60,284 nucleotides of DNA from an uncultured Clostridium sp. (GCA_947367845.1 CANBES010000010.1:1-60284), one strand, 5' to 3'; shown: positions 8,235 through 17,729, counted from the first letter of the stretch. Numbers and translations: made by a program. Notes: generated by a model from the letters alone, not told the origin.

Positions 8235-9581
8235 TTATACTCCATATGCTGAGAACAAGAATTGTCCCATGTATACTTGAACACATGGTACAAGTACAAC
8301 TAATACGAAGAAGATTAATACTGCTCCAACTATTGCATAAACAACTTGTGGTAATGCTTTCATTATTTTGTTCATTATGTTGTCTATGTCTATTTCCATA
8401 TATTCTACTAGTTTTTCCATCATTTCTGTCAAGTCTGTTTGCATTCCTATTTTCAACATTTCTGTCTCCATTGATTTTGATAAACCTGATTTTTCGAATG
8501 GCTCTATCCAAGAGCTTCCTATCAAAATATTGTTTATTGATGTTTCTATTATTGATAACATTACATAGTTTTGTATAACGTTTTTACTTACTTCTATTGA
8601 GTCTTGAATTCTCATTCCATTTTTAAGGTTTAATAGCATTGCTTTCATTAGTCTTGAGAAGTCTAATGCATATATTAATTCGCCAAATATTGGCATTTTG
8701 TATTTAAAGTAATGGAAATTGTATTTTCCCTTTGGTGTATTTATATAGAATAATATTGCTCCAGCAATTGCAACTATTACCAGTGTTGGTATATACCAAT
8801 ATTGAAGGAATAAGTTTACTACGTCTGCAAACCATAAAGTTATTGCTGGTAATGTGTCTTGAGTTCCCAATTCGTCGAATACTCCTTGTATTGCTGGTAT
8901 TGCATATAATGTTCCTACAAATAACATTACTATTAATAATACGAATTGTATGATATTTGGTATTAATATTCCTTTCAGTTTTCTATTTAATGCTGCTGTA
9001 TCATCCAAATATTTTACAGCTTGTTCCAAGGAGTTTGTTAATGATCCTGACAGTTCTCCTACTTTTATCATATTGATATAGATATATGGAAATACATTTG
9101 AATAGTATTCCATTGTTGTGTACATATTTTCTCCGGCTTCTAGTCCAGCTAGAATGTCTTCTAATATTCCTCTAAATGATAAGTTTTCTGTACTGTTAAT
9201 TATTGTACTTAAGGCATGAATATTATTAAAGTTTGCTTTTTTCAATAGATAAAAGTTTTGCGTAAATATAACTATATCTCTATCAGTAATTTTTTCTGTT
9301 TTGGCAAGATATAGATTTACTTTTTCTTTTGTTGATAAGGTTCTTTTAGGTCCAATTTGCGTTGTATTTACGTTTTTCATTATCTCTTGTATATCGCTAA
9401 CGTTTTTCTTTTTCTTTTTTACATTTTGTCTATTAGACCTATATGCTACTTGGTCTATAGAAATTGGTAGTAAATTATTATTTTTTAGGGTCTTTACTAG
9501 TTGGTTTTTATTTCCTGCTTCGACCTTATTTCTAATAATTAGCCCTTTGTCTGTCATCGCCTTATATACATAGGTTGGCAT
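8235..9581 (-). CDS. pilC: Type IV pilus inner-membrane platform protein (GspF/PilC family)
   Basis: Membrane platform that links the PilB/PilT motors to pilin insertion. The N-terminus MPTYVYKAMTDKG is typical of the family (usually YxYKA). Two T2SSF domains follow (about 95-220 and 300-430), with three hydrophobic segments (about 205-225, 255-275, 420-440). An extra linker of about 60 polar residues with a Lys-rich stretch (VKKKKKNVSD) precedes the first domain. Last gene of the pilus operon; 448 residues is slightly long. Confidence 0.92.
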   Translation of the reverse strand: MPTYVYKAMTDKGLIIRNKVEAGNKNQLVKTLKNNNLLPISIDQVAYRSNRQNVKKKKKNVSDIQEIMKNVNTTQIGPKRTLSTKEKVNLYLAKTEKITDRDIVIFTQNFYLLKKANFNNIHALSTIINSTENLSFRGILEDILAGLEAGENMYTTMEYYSNVFPYIYINMIKVGELSGSLTNSLEQAVKYLDDTAALNRKLKGILIPNIIQFVLLIVMLFVGTLYAIPAIQGVFDELGTQDTLPAITLWFADVVNLFLQYWYIPTLVIVAIAGAILFYINTPKGKYNFHYFKYKMPIFGELIYALDFSRLMKAMLLNLKNGMRIQDSIEVSKNVIQNYVMLSIIETSINNILIGSSWIEPFEKSGLSKSMETEMLKIGMQTDLTEMMEKLVEYMEIDIDNIMNKIMKALPQVVYAIVGAVLIFFVLVVLVPCVQVYMGQFLFSAYGV

Positions 9582-9596
9582 ATTTTTGCCTCCTTT

Positions 9597-10697
9597 CTAG
9601 TTTTTTCCTTTTTTGATTTTCAATTGCATAATTGTTCTATTTAAACTTTCTAAGTTCTTTTCTTCTATTTGTGATTTTACTTGGTCAAGTGTTAACTTGT
9701 CTTCCACAAATAGCTCTGCTAAAGAATTTGTTAATCCTATACTTCCTTTTTCAAGGTTACTTTGGATTGCGTCTTCTATTTCTGAAACGCTTAGCTTATC
9801 TTTTCTGATAATTCCTGCAACAATATTATCAACTACCATTACTTCTGGTACCAATACTAGTTTTCCATCTCTTCCTGGTAAAAGTCTTTGAGATATAACA
9901 AGTTTTAATAATGCTGATAATAAATATTTTATTGTTGCTTGGTCTCTAACTTCATAGAAGTTTATCATTCTGTCTATTGTTTCTGCACAAGATTTTGTAT
10001 GCAATGTTCCTATTACTAAGTGGCCAGATTCTGCCATTTCAATTGCTGCTTCCATTGTTTCCTTGTCACGAATCTCTCCTATTACAAGTATGTCGCAGTC
10101 TTCTCTTAGTGAGTTTTTAACACCTGCACTAAATGTTAGGGAATCTTTTCCCCTTCCAATTTCTTTTTGTACTATTAAGGATTTTTTAGAGTGATGTTTG
10201 TATTCTACTGGGTTTTCTAGTGTTAGTATTTTTTTATTTTGATTTTCGTTTATATGATTTACTAATGCATTTAGTGTTGTACTTTTTCCTGAGTTTGTTT
10301 TTCCTGTAACTAGTATTAATCCTTGTGGTTGGTATGTCATTCTTCTTACAATGTCTGGTACTCCTAGGGCTTCATATGGTGGTAATTCATTTTTTATTAA
10401 TCTTAGTGTACAGATTGGTATGTCATCTGAAAATGATATATTTACTCTTAGACGAATGTCTTTATATTCATAAGACATATCTAATTTTCTAGTAGAATTG
10501 AAAACTTCGTCTTTGTCCAAATTTCCTTTTACTAATGTGTCATATATTTCATCCATATCTTCTGGAGTTAATACATCAAAACCTTCTGCTGGCTCTAATC
10601 TTCTTACTATTCTTAACATAGGTTTATTTCCACATATTAAATGAACGTCAGAAGCATCTACTTTTATTGCCTCGTCTAATATTTTATCCAAATTCAT
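9597..10697 (-). CDS. pilT: Pilus retraction ATPase
   Basis: Hexameric ATPase that drives pilus retraction and twitching. It has Walker A GKTNSGKSTT, the Asp box TLENPVEYKH, Walker B DILVIGEIRD and the His box GTLHTKS, in the order expected for PilT. At 366 residues it is PilT-sized and lacks the PilB N-domain and zinc motif. ATG at 10697 follows AGGAGG. It lies between pilB and pilC, so this pilus is probably retractable. Confidence 0.93.
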   Translation of the reverse strand: MNLDKILDEAIKVDASDVHLICGNKPMLRIVRRLEPAEGFDVLTPEDMDEIYDTLVKGNLDKDEVFNSTRKLDMSYEYKDIRLRVNISFSDDIPICTLRLIKNELPPYEALGVPDIVRRMTYQPQGLILVTGKTNSGKSTTLNALVNHINENQNKKILTLENPVEYKHHSKKSLIVQKEIGRGKDSLTFSAGVKNSLREDCDILVIGEIRDKETMEAAIEMAESGHLVIGTLHTKSCAETIDRMINFYEVRDQATIKYLLSALLKLVISQRLLPGRDGKLVLVPEVMVVDNIVAGIIRKDKLSVSEIEDAIQSNLEKGSIGLTNSLAELFVEDKLTLDQVKSQIEEKNLESLNRTIMQLKIKKGKN

Positions 10698-10714
10698 ACT
10701 TTTTCCTCCTTTGT

Positions 10715-12349
10715 TTATATAAATAACAATTTGTTATTCAATTCTTCTAAAGTTGTATATCCTTTTATAACTTTGTTTATGCCATCTACTACTAATGGTT
10801 TATATCCATTTGCTAATGCTTCTTTTCTTATTTCAATACTTGATTTTCCGTTCATTATCGCTTCTTTTATATCATCTGTTACATCTAAAACTTCAAAAAC
10901 TGCGATTCTTTCATAATATCCTGTATTATTACAATGCTTACATCCTACTGCATCATATGTTGTTCCACTTGTATCAAAATCGATACCATATTTTTTGCCA
11001 ATTTTCTCTATTACTGCTTTTTCTTCGTCATTAAATGGTCTCTCTTTTTTACATTTTGGGCATAATCTTCTTACTAGTCTTTGAGAGATTGAAGTTGCTA
11101 AAGTACTTGCAATATCATAATCTGAAAGTCCAATTTTTCTCAATCTTGTTACAACTTCTATACTATCTAGTGTATGGATTGTTGATAACACATAATGTCC
11201 TGTTTGTCCTGCTTGTATTGCTATTTCTCCTGTTTCTCTATCACGAATTTCCCCTACTAGTATGATATCAGGGTCTTGTCTTAATACTGTTCTTAGTGAA
11301 CCAGAGAAAGAAGATTTTGCGTCTATTTCTATTTGGTTTAGTCCTGGTATACGTATTTCCACTGGGTCTTCTATTGTAGTTATATTAATTTGTGGTCTGT
11401 TTAAATAATCAATTATACTGTATAAACTTGTTGTTTTCCCTTCACCTGTTGGTGCTGCAACTATTGTTATACTGTTTTTCTTGTTTATGCTTTTTCTAAA
11501 TTCTTCTTCTGTTCCTGAATATCCCAATTCAAATATATTTCTAATATCTGCATCTTTTCTTAATAATCTTAGAACGAATTTTTCTCCATATACGTTTGGT
11601 TGTGAAGATACACGAATATTGTAATCATCATAAAGTAATATTCTACCATCTTGAGAGTCTTGTCTTTCTTGATGCATATTTGATATAGCTTTTAGTCTTC
11701 CTATTATTTGATTTTGTTTTTCTTTTTCGATGCTTGCTGCTGTAATTAATTCTCCATCTATTCTATATCTAACTCTTACTTCTTTTTGCATAGGTTCAAT
11801 GTGAATATCACTTGCTCTTCTTTCCATTCCAGTTTTTATTATACTATCTACTAAACTTACTGTGTTTTCATTTCTTCCAGTTGATGTTAAGTTGCTTGTT
11901 ACTTCACCTTCTAAGCTTTTTAAAATTCTCTCAATATCAGTTTCAAAAGTAATGTAACTTTCCATTACTAGACCTTTGTTTAGCAATATTAGTCTTACAG
12001 TATCCATTGTTTTTTTATTTACTGTATTTGCAAAACATACTTTTATTTTTCCTGCATTTACTTCAAATGGTATTGCTTTATTTTTCTTTGCAACATCTAA
12101 TGAAATGTAGTCTGTTAATTTTATGTTCATATTTTTTCCAGTTAGTAAAATTCCTTTTGTTCCTACAATTTCACCTATTGCTTCTATTAATCTTGCAGGG
12201 TCAGTAGCTCCTAATATATATAGAATGTCTCCTATTTTTTTATTAGGGTGTTCTCTTTGATATTTTAGCGCTTCTTCAATATTGTTTTCGCTTACTATAC
12301 CTTTTTTTACTAATTCAACACCTATTGGTTGTCTTCTTCTAACGTCCAT
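10715..12349 (-). CDS. pilB: Pilus extension ATPase
   Basis: Hexameric ATPase that powers pilin polymerisation. An N-terminal GspE/MshE-type domain (LVKKGIVSENNIEEALKYQ) comes first, then Walker A APTGEGKTTS, the Asp box TIEDPVEIR, Walker B DIILVGEIRD and the His box STIHTLD. The tetracysteine zinc motif CPKC...CKHC follows at about residues 440-480. The length of 544 residues matches PilB. It lies 17 bases before pilT. Confidence 0.95.
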   Translation of the reverse strand: MDVRRRQPIGVELVKKGIVSENNIEEALKYQREHPNKKIGDILYILGATDPARLIEAIGEIVGTKGILLTGKNMNIKLTDYISLDVAKKNKAIPFEVNAGKIKVCFANTVNKKTMDTVRLILLNKGLVMESYITFETDIERILKSLEGEVTSNLTSTGRNENTVSLVDSIIKTGMERRASDIHIEPMQKEVRVRYRIDGELITAASIEKEKQNQIIGRLKAISNMHQERQDSQDGRILLYDDYNIRVSSQPNVYGEKFVLRLLRKDADIRNIFELGYSGTEEEFRKSINKKNSITIVAAPTGEGKTTSLYSIIDYLNRPQINITTIEDPVEIRIPGLNQIEIDAKSSFSGSLRTVLRQDPDIILVGEIRDRETGEIAIQAGQTGHYVLSTIHTLDSIEVVTRLRKIGLSDYDIASTLATSISQRLVRRLCPKCKKERPFNDEEKAVIEKIGKKYGIDFDTSGTTYDAVGCKHCNNTGYYERIAVFEVLDVTDDIKEAIMNGKSSIEIRKEALANGYKPLVVDGINKVIKGYTTLEELNNKLLFI

Positions 12350-12377
12350 AAAATTTTCTTCCTTTCATTTGTATTTA

Positions 12378-12803
12378 CTATTTTAATGTATAAACTATTG
12401 GCTGTCTATTTGTTGTGTCATTCTTTGCTTTTATAGTTACTTTTACAGTAGTTTTTCCATTTTCATTTGTGCCTTGTTCAAAACTACAATCTACTATATC
12501 TTTACATATTTTTGCTTTATTTCTGTATATTCCACTATTTTCACTTACAAATGTATATTGTGCCCCATTATCAAAAACTATATAATCATCTCCACATTCT
12601 AAAATTTTTATATTTGGTGTATTTACTTCTTCTGAAAAATGACTATTAAATGTTGTGTATTCTGTTATTGGGTCTATGTCTTTTATATCTGTTGTATTAC
12701 TATAAAAGAACATAGTAAGTCTTGAAAGAACTGCAATTACTATTGCCATTGCAATTACATATATCGTTAATGAAATAAGTGTTACACCTTTTTGAGACTT
12801 CAT
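12378..12803 (-). CDS. Minor prepilin-like protein
   Basis: A short leader ending KG is followed by VTLISLTIYVIAMAIVIAVL, a class III signal and pilin helix. The remaining 110 residues form a soluble domain I cannot assign to a named minor pilin. Position +5 after the predicted cleavage is Ser, not the usual Glu. It begins 3 bases after the preceding prepilin gene and precedes pilB, the place of PilW/PulJ-type minor pilins. Confidence 0.7.
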   Translation of the reverse strand: MKSQKGVTLISLTIYVIAMAIVIAVLSRLTMFFYSNTTDIKDIDPITEYTTFNSHFSEEVNTPNIKILECGDDYIVFDNGAQYTFVSENSGIYRNKAKICKDIVDCSFEQGTNENGKTTVKVTIKAKNDTTNRQPIVYTLK

Positions 12804-12806
12804 TTT

Positions 12807-13247
12807 CTAATTCTCCTTTGAAAGTATTGTTGATAGTTCTACGCTTCTTTCTTTTCCTTTGTACATATAAGAAATTTTTACTGTTATCTTTTTTACTATA
12901 TCTTCTATTATGTCTGCACTTTCATTAATATCTTTGTAGTCTGTTATTGTTATTGTTCTGTAAAAACCTTCATTCCCATCTACTGGTTGATTAACCAAAC
13001 TGTTCCCATCTTTATCAACAGTTGTTGTTTTATTCATTCCTAAGAAATCTGAAAAATTTTGGCTTTTTATTTTTTCTATTTCGTTTACCGCTATATAAGT
13101 TGCATCTGATTTTATTTTTAATTCATCTGCCGAACTATTAAAATTATATATTAACATTGTAATTAACGATACAAATATAAATATTACTATTACTGATATT
13201 GCTATATCTATTCCTGTATAACCCTTTTGGCTACGCATTCTTTTCAT
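12807..13247 (-). CDS. Minor prepilin-like protein
   Basis: MKRMRSQKG precedes YTGIDIAISVIVIFIFVSLI, a prepilin peptidase site plus hydrophobic helix. Asp occupies position +5 in place of Glu. The 146-residue protein resembles PilV/GspI-type minor pilins by position and helix, but the globular part is not recognisable. It lies between pilD and the next prepilin-like gene. Confidence 0.7.
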   Translation of the reverse strand: MKRMRSQKGYTGIDIAISVIVIFIFVSLITMLIYNFNSSADELKIKSDATYIAVNEIEKIKSQNFSDFLGMNKTTTVDKDGNSLVNQPVDGNEGFYRTITITDYKDINESADIIEDIVKKITVKISYMYKGKERSVELSTILSKEN

Positions 13248-13259
13248 AGTTTGTCTCCT

Positions 13260-14075
13260 TTACAATATATATTGGTTAAATAATAAGATTAAAGTAATTA
13301 TTGTTATATTTATTGTTCCTAAATAAAAGCCGATACTAATTTCTTTTGCTATTTGCTTGTCAGTTTTTATTTGTTTGTTTTTCATATCTTTTAGTTTATA
13401 TAATAACAAATAAATTGCGATTGCTAGTAATGTTATTATTATTGATAGTGATGTTACATATTCCCCTGTAAATATTATCATTGTTATTATTGCTAATAGT
13501 ATTCCATTTACATATGTGCTTTTTGCATATTTTCGTAGTGTTATTGTGTCTAAAATTAGCACTATTATATATGCTACTAGATATATGCCATATCTATATA
13601 TATTAGCGTTTTCTACTATGCATAGATATATCATATATGCTATTGATATTACTATTCCATAGATATTTACACTTTTTTCTATTTTTCTGTTTTCTTTGTC
13701 AATTCCGCATATTAAGATTATGAATGTTAGGTATAGTGCCGTGAATATTAGTTGTGCGAAAATTTCTAAGCTTAAGTTGTATATGCTTAGTTTCATTGCA
13801 TATGCGATTGTTACAAATAGTATTCCTGATAGTATTTCTAGTATTAAATATCTTGGTCTAATTTTTTCTTTACAATATCTGCATTTTCCACCTAAAAAAA
13901 TGTAACTAAATATTGGAAACAAGTCTAATAAACCTAATTTATGGTCACAATTAGGACAGTATGAGTGTGTGTATATTATGTCTTGTTTTTTTGGTATTCT
14001 GTGTACTGCTAGTGTGTAGAAGCTTCCAAATAGTGCTCCTATTATGAATATTAGTGTATATAGTATTGCTTCCAT
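13260..14075 (-). CDS. pilD: Prepilin peptidase (A24 family), atypical second catalytic motif
   Basis: Membrane aspartic peptidase that cleaves prepilin leaders. The N-terminal domain GALFGSFYTLAVHRIP and the zinc pairs CPNC and CRYC are intact, and the first catalytic Asp sits in LICGIDKENRK. The usual second motif GxGD is not visible; an ILDTITLRKY segment lies at about that place. There are seven or eight hydrophobic segments in 271 residues. It follows the pilin gene after a strong hairpin. Identity is good; full catalytic competence is uncertain. Confidence 0.85.
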   Translation of the reverse strand: MEAILYTLIFIIGALFGSFYTLAVHRIPKKQDIIYTHSYCPNCDHKLGLLDLFPIFSYIFLGGKCRYCKEKIRPRYLILEILSGILFVTIAYAMKLSIYNLSLEIFAQLIFTALYLTFIILICGIDKENRKIEKSVNIYGIVISIAYMIYLCIVENANIYRYGIYLVAYIIVLILDTITLRKYAKSTYVNGILLAIITMIIFTGEYVTSLSIIITLLAIAIYLLLYKLKDMKNKQIKTDKQIAKEISIGFYLGTINITIITLILLFNQYIL

Positions 14076-14102
14076 TTTTTCTTTTTCCTTTTTTTATAGT
14101 TT

Positions 14103-14132
14103 AAGCCATACACACGAAGTGTGCGTATGGCT
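14103..14132 (-). promoter_or_regulatory. Strong hairpin between the pilin gene and pilD
   Basis: A 13-base stem (AAGCCATACnCAC and its complement, one mismatch) closes on a short loop. No T-run follows on the minus strand. Such hairpins often protect the upstream, highly expressed mRNA or attenuate the downstream genes. Confidence 0.65.
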
Positions 14133-14165
14133 TGTTTATTAATCATTATTTATTAGGGACGGCTA

Positions 14166-14576
14166 TTATGCTGGATCTTGCCAAGTAATTCCTCCATTTT
14201 CCCCAATTGTTCCTGTAATTGTTTTTCCTTTATCTGTTTTTGGTGTTATTGTAATTGTTGTACCTGTAACAGTATATAATCCTGCGTTTGTAGATGTCAT
14301 TGCATTCTCTGTTAAATATGCTCCAAAATTAGCATATTTTGATGTATCAGTAGTTTCTACATATTTAGCTTCATAATAATCAGCCATTTTTGTATTAACA
14401 TCTAATTGAGCAGTTTCCTTTGCTTCTGCAATTCTAGTTTCAGCTGCAGATTTTGAAGCTTTTGTTAATACACCATTCTCTCCTGATAACATAGCGATTG
14501 CTACACCAGCTAAAATTAAAAGAACGATAATTGTTATAACTAAAGCGATTAATGTTATACCTTTATTATTTTTCAT
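14166..14576 (-). CDS. pilA: Major type IV pilin-like protein
   Basis: The leader MKNNKG is followed by ITLIALVITIIVLLILAGVA, a typical Clostridial prepilin N-terminus. The soluble C-terminal part of about 100 residues is rich in Thr and Ala. Position +5 is Ala where most type IV pilins carry Glu. The 136-residue size, the flanking long intergenic gaps and the strong hairpin downstream suggest the main pilin. ATG at 14576 lies behind a GGGG-containing RBS. Confidence 0.85.
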   Translation of the reverse strand: MKNNKGITLIALVITIIVLLILAGVAIAMLSGENGVLTKASKSAAETRIAEAKETAQLDVNTKMADYYEAKYVETTDTSKYANFGAYLTENAMTSTNAGLYTVTGTTITITPKTDKGKTITGTIGENGGITWQDPA

Positions 14577-14667
14577 TTGTTTTTTTCACCCCTTTTCTTT
14601 TGATAAATTTTATTTGGCTTATCTTTATTATTAAAATAATTATAAAGATAACGTTAATAACTAAAAA

Positions 14668-15117
14668 TTATTTGGTTCCTGTGTTTTGGAAAAACTGTCC
14701 ACTAGATGAAGAACCACTGTTGCTGTTTGCGTTTCCATTTGAGTTTAAATTGTTATTATTGTTTGAACCTTGATTATTGTTTGTTGTTCCATTACCTGAA
14801 TTTGCATTTCCTTGGTTTTCTTCTGTTTGTTCAACTGCTGCAAATGGATTTGCTTTTCCTGGTTTGTAATTTTGTGTTCTTTGGAAATTGTTTAAGTCTG
14901 ATGCATTTACTGTATATGTCATAACAATTTGGCTATCGTCAATATGTTCTGACGCTGCTAGTTCTTCCTTTGTCTCAGCTGGTATTGTATATGCAACTTC
15001 ACTTGGTAAAGTTTTTGATAACGGAACATATTTATATAATAGTATTCCCAAAACAAGTATTATAGCTAAACATAGTAATAATACAAGTATTAGTTCTTTA
15101 ATAACTGACTTAACCAT
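14668..15117 (-). CDS. Pilus assembly protein, PilP-like, with Asn-rich tail
   Basis: One N-terminal membrane segment (about 8-30) precedes a polar region with VMTYTVNASDLNNF and a YKPGKANPFAA stretch that recalls the PilP signature. The last 50 residues are low-complexity Asn/Gly/Ser and end in GQFFQNTGTK. It lies directly after pilO, where pilP is normally found. No lipoprotein signal is seen, which fits a monoderm pilus without PilQ. The name rests mainly on position. Confidence 0.55.
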   Translation of the reverse strand: MVKSVIKELILVLLLCLAIILVLGILLYKYVPLSKTLPSEVAYTIPAETKEELAASEHIDDSQIVMTYTVNASDLNNFQRTQNYKPGKANPFAAVEQTEENQGNANSGNGTTNNNQGSNNNNNLNSNGNANSNSGSSSSGQFFQNTGTK

Positions 15118-15131
15118 TGTTTTTCTCCTTT

Positions 15132-15857
15132 TTATCTTGCAACATTTGTGTTGCTTGTATTTGTTGTCCTATTTGTAGATGTTGTGTTTGTGCTGTTAGT
15201 TGTATTTGTTACATTATTTGCACCTGTTTGTTCATCTACTTCAGTTGCATTATCTTGTTCATTAGTAACTACTGTATTTATTTTTTCTATTGCTATTCCC
15301 CTACAAGTAAAGTTTGCTTCTAATGTTTCTCCTGCACTTGTTGGTTTCATGTTGAAGTTTTCTATTTTAAATCCTAATGTACTATCATTTTCAATTGCTG
15401 ATATAAAATCTAGTATTGAAATATAACTTCCTGTGACTGTAAATTTTATATTGTAAATTCCTTGTGCTGAACCTGTTTCATAAACTATTTTTGCTTCTGC
15501 ACCTTGTTTTGTTGCATGGTTTCCTAATTTAACCATTAATGTTTCATTTTCATATTTTTCAATTTGATTAGCTGCTTGTATTTCTGATTCCTCACTTATT
15601 ACTGTCATATCTTCGTAGTTTTTCTTTTCTTCTTTTAGTTTTTTTGTGTCAGCAGTAAGAGTGTTTACAGATTGTACATAATCTTTTTCTGCTAATTTTC
15701 CTGCTTCCTGAATTTTTTCGTCTAAGCTTGCATTTTTGGCTTCTATTCCTTTAATTCCAAGTATTTCTATTGAGCCAATGCTTATTCCTTGAACAAAAGT
15801 GTATACAGAAAGGCCAGCTAATAATGCTATCAAAATTAATATTAATAATTTTTTCAT
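15132..15857 (-). CDS. pilO: Type IV pilus alignment protein PilO-like
   Basis: An N-terminal membrane helix (about 4-24), a coiled-coil segment (about 45-100) and a C-terminal ferredoxin-like half with FTVTGSYISILDFISAIE match PilO organisation. A Thr/Asn-rich tail closes the 241-residue protein. The start overlaps the stop of the pilM-pilN gene by four bases (ATGA), suggesting translational coupling. Confidence 0.78.
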   Translation of the reverse strand: MKKLLILILIALLAGLSVYTFVQGISIGSIEILGIKGIEAKNASLDEKIQEAGKLAEKDYVQSVNTLTADTKKLKEEKKNYEDMTVISEESEIQAANQIEKYENETLMVKLGNHATKQGAEAKIVYETGSAQGIYNIKFTVTGSYISILDFISAIENDSTLGFKIENFNMKPTSAGETLEANFTCRGIAIEKINTVVTNEQDNATEVDEQTGANNVTNTTNSTNTTSTNRTTNTSNTNVAR

Positions 15858-17473
15858 GGCAATTCTCCTTCTATTGTTACTGCAACTACACCATTATCTT
15901 TTTGTCCTGCTGTTGATATTACGTCATTTAATATAACTTCTGTTTTTAATTTTGCTATAAAATATCCTAGTTGCTCATATTTATTTGATTGGGCAGTAAT
16001 TTTTATATGTGTTCCTGATGTATTATCAATTGAAGTTAATTGAACACCTTCAGGAATTACTGACATTATTTGATTTAGTAAATTTGGAATTGCATTTCTA
16101 GTTTTTGTTCTATCTGTAATTCTATCATTTGCATCTTCTAGATTTTTTATCATTGTTGTATATTCATTTGTTCTAGATTTAACCTTTTCATCATCAGATC
16201 TAGCAAGTAATATTTGTTGCCTTGTTGCACTTATTGATTGATTTGCTTCTTCTTGTTTCTTTTCCATTTGATTGTTTAGCAATATTGAAAAGCCACTATA
16301 AATTATTAATAAAACAAGCACATATGCAGCAATTCTAATCAATCCTTTTTCTGTTTTATCTAATGCTTGGTTTAAATCCCATGTGAACCAGCTACCAATA
16401 TTTTTTTGTTCTGATTTAGTTTTGTCTGGGTTTACTTCTATCTTTAACCATCCTGGAATCTTGTCTGAAAAGCTTTGAGCTTTAAAGTTCATTCCAGCAA
16501 TTCCTTCATTTAATCCCATTAACGCTAGTGAAATAGCTGTGTTTACCTCTATATAATCTTTTATACTAATGTCTTTTGTTTGTTGCACAAAATATGGTTT
16601 TAATATTTCACAGTTTACTTCTGGTAGATATTCTTGGAAATATAGGTCTGCATTGTTTATTAGTGCTGATGTACCTGTTAAATACACTGTTTTTATTTTG
16701 TCTTCATTTGCATTGACTATTTTCTTTACTTGTCCTACTATTGTGTATAGTGTAGGCATAATATCTTCCAAGTAGTTAACTTCGCCTTCTTGCAGTTCTT
16801 TTCCCTCTGATGTATATATTGTTGTATTTTTACAAATTTCATATGATTTCGAATATGAGTTTTCTTTTATGTTTATGGCATCTAATATTTGTGCACTTCC
16901 TTCTTCAAGTATATCTATATTTGAAACTTTGTTATCTATAATAGTTGTTACTGTTGTTTTGTCTTCTATATTTACTATCAAAGCTCCTGATTCTTTTTTT
17001 GTCTTTATCAAGTTTGGTAGTGACATAGATATTGGAGAAATGTTTGTTAGTTTATAATCACTTAGTTGTTGCATTCTTTTGTTTAGTTCTATTTTGTTGT
17101 CTGCAATGTGGATTATCTTTAGTTTTTCTTTGTCTAGTTGATTGTCTACAACTGCATATCTTGTTTCAAAAACGTTTGGATTATAACCTTTATCTGTGCA
17201 ATATGCATCAAACTCTGTTTTTATTGCTTTTTGTAAGTCATTTTTTGTTATTAGTGCAAACATATTAAAATAATTGTACATTTCTTCAGACAAGTTAATA
17301 CTAATAGGCGTTTTTTGGCTATATGTTTCTTCTATTATTTGTTTTATAGCTTCACCTATTCTGTCATAAAACTTAATGCCAAAAGATTCTACTTTTAAAT
17401 TATCACGGTCTTTTGACACTTTTGCATATTTAATTAGATGTTCTTCAATATATAGTCCTAAACAGCTTGACAT
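15854..17473 (-). CDS. PilM-PilN fusion protein
   Basis: Residues 1 to about 340 resemble PilM, the cytoplasmic actin-like ATPase (N-terminal LGLYIEEHLIKYAKV, later YLTGTSALINN). Residues from about 375 resemble PilN, with a membrane helix (GLIRIAAYVLVLLIIYSGF), a coiled coil and a periplasmic-type domain ending ISTAGQKDNGVVAVTIEGELP. PilM normally binds a short N-terminal tail of separate PilN, so here the two are joined covalently. First gene of the operon, behind the promoter at 17657-17684. Confidence 0.82.
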   Translation of the reverse strand: MSSCLGLYIEEHLIKYAKVSKDRDNLKVESFGIKFYDRIGEAIKQIIEETYSQKTPISINLSEEMYNYFNMFALITKNDLQKAIKTEFDAYCTDKGYNPNVFETRYAVVDNQLDKEKLKIIHIADNKIELNKRMQQLSDYKLTNISPISMSLPNLIKTKKESGALIVNIEDKTTVTTIIDNKVSNIDILEEGSAQILDAINIKENSYSKSYEICKNTTIYTSEGKELQEGEVNYLEDIMPTLYTIVGQVKKIVNANEDKIKTVYLTGTSALINNADLYFQEYLPEVNCEILKPYFVQQTKDISIKDYIEVNTAISLALMGLNEGIAGMNFKAQSFSDKIPGWLKIEVNPDKTKSEQKNIGSWFTWDLNQALDKTEKGLIRIAAYVLVLLIIYSGFSILLNNQMEKKQEEANQSISATRQQILLARSDDEKVKSRTNEYTTMIKNLEDANDRITDRTKTRNAIPNLLNQIMSVIPEGVQLTSIDNTSGTHIKITAQSNKYEQLGYFIAKLKTEVILNDVISTAGQKDNGVVAVTIEGELP

Positions 17474-17483
17474 TTTTCCTTTT

Positions 17484-17507
17484 ATATGGTTCTAATACTA
17501 GACCATA
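17484..17507 (-). promoter_or_regulatory. Palindrome just upstream of the pilM-pilN start
   Basis: TATGGT..CTA and TAG..ACCATA form a near-perfect inverted repeat immediately before the start codon and RBS. It could be an operator or an RNA hairpin that limits ribosome access to the first pilus gene. No c-di-GMP riboswitch was recognised in the 256-base gap. Confidence 0.45.
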
Positions 17508-17656
17508 TTCTCCTTTCTTCGTTTTTTCTGTTGTGTTTTACAATTGTTTCTTTTTTTGTGTTATATTCTTATTTTTGCTATTTAATAAAAAAACATACTT
17601 GCATATATTTTACAAAATTCTATTTTTTTCTTCGAATAATTATTAATTACATATAT

Positions 17657-17684
17657 ATTTTATCTTTTATAGAAAAAAAGTCAA
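17657..17684 (-). promoter_or_regulatory. Promoter of the pilus operon
   Basis: On the minus strand TTGACT, a 16-base spacer and TAAAAT. It lies about 185 bases upstream of the pilM-pilN start and leaves a long A-rich leader. Confidence 0.65.
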
Positions 17685-17729
17685 TATTTTTAATGTAACT
17701 GTAATTAAATTGTAATGTAATTGTAATAA

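Noticed and set aside
8101..8511. A 136-codon open frame on the minus strand
   Set aside because: It is out of frame within pilC and runs through the tandem repeats; its composition is unlike a protein family and pilC explains the region.
17474..17729. c-di-GMP riboswitch before the pilus operon
   Set aside because: The leader is A-rich and lacks the conserved riboswitch motifs.
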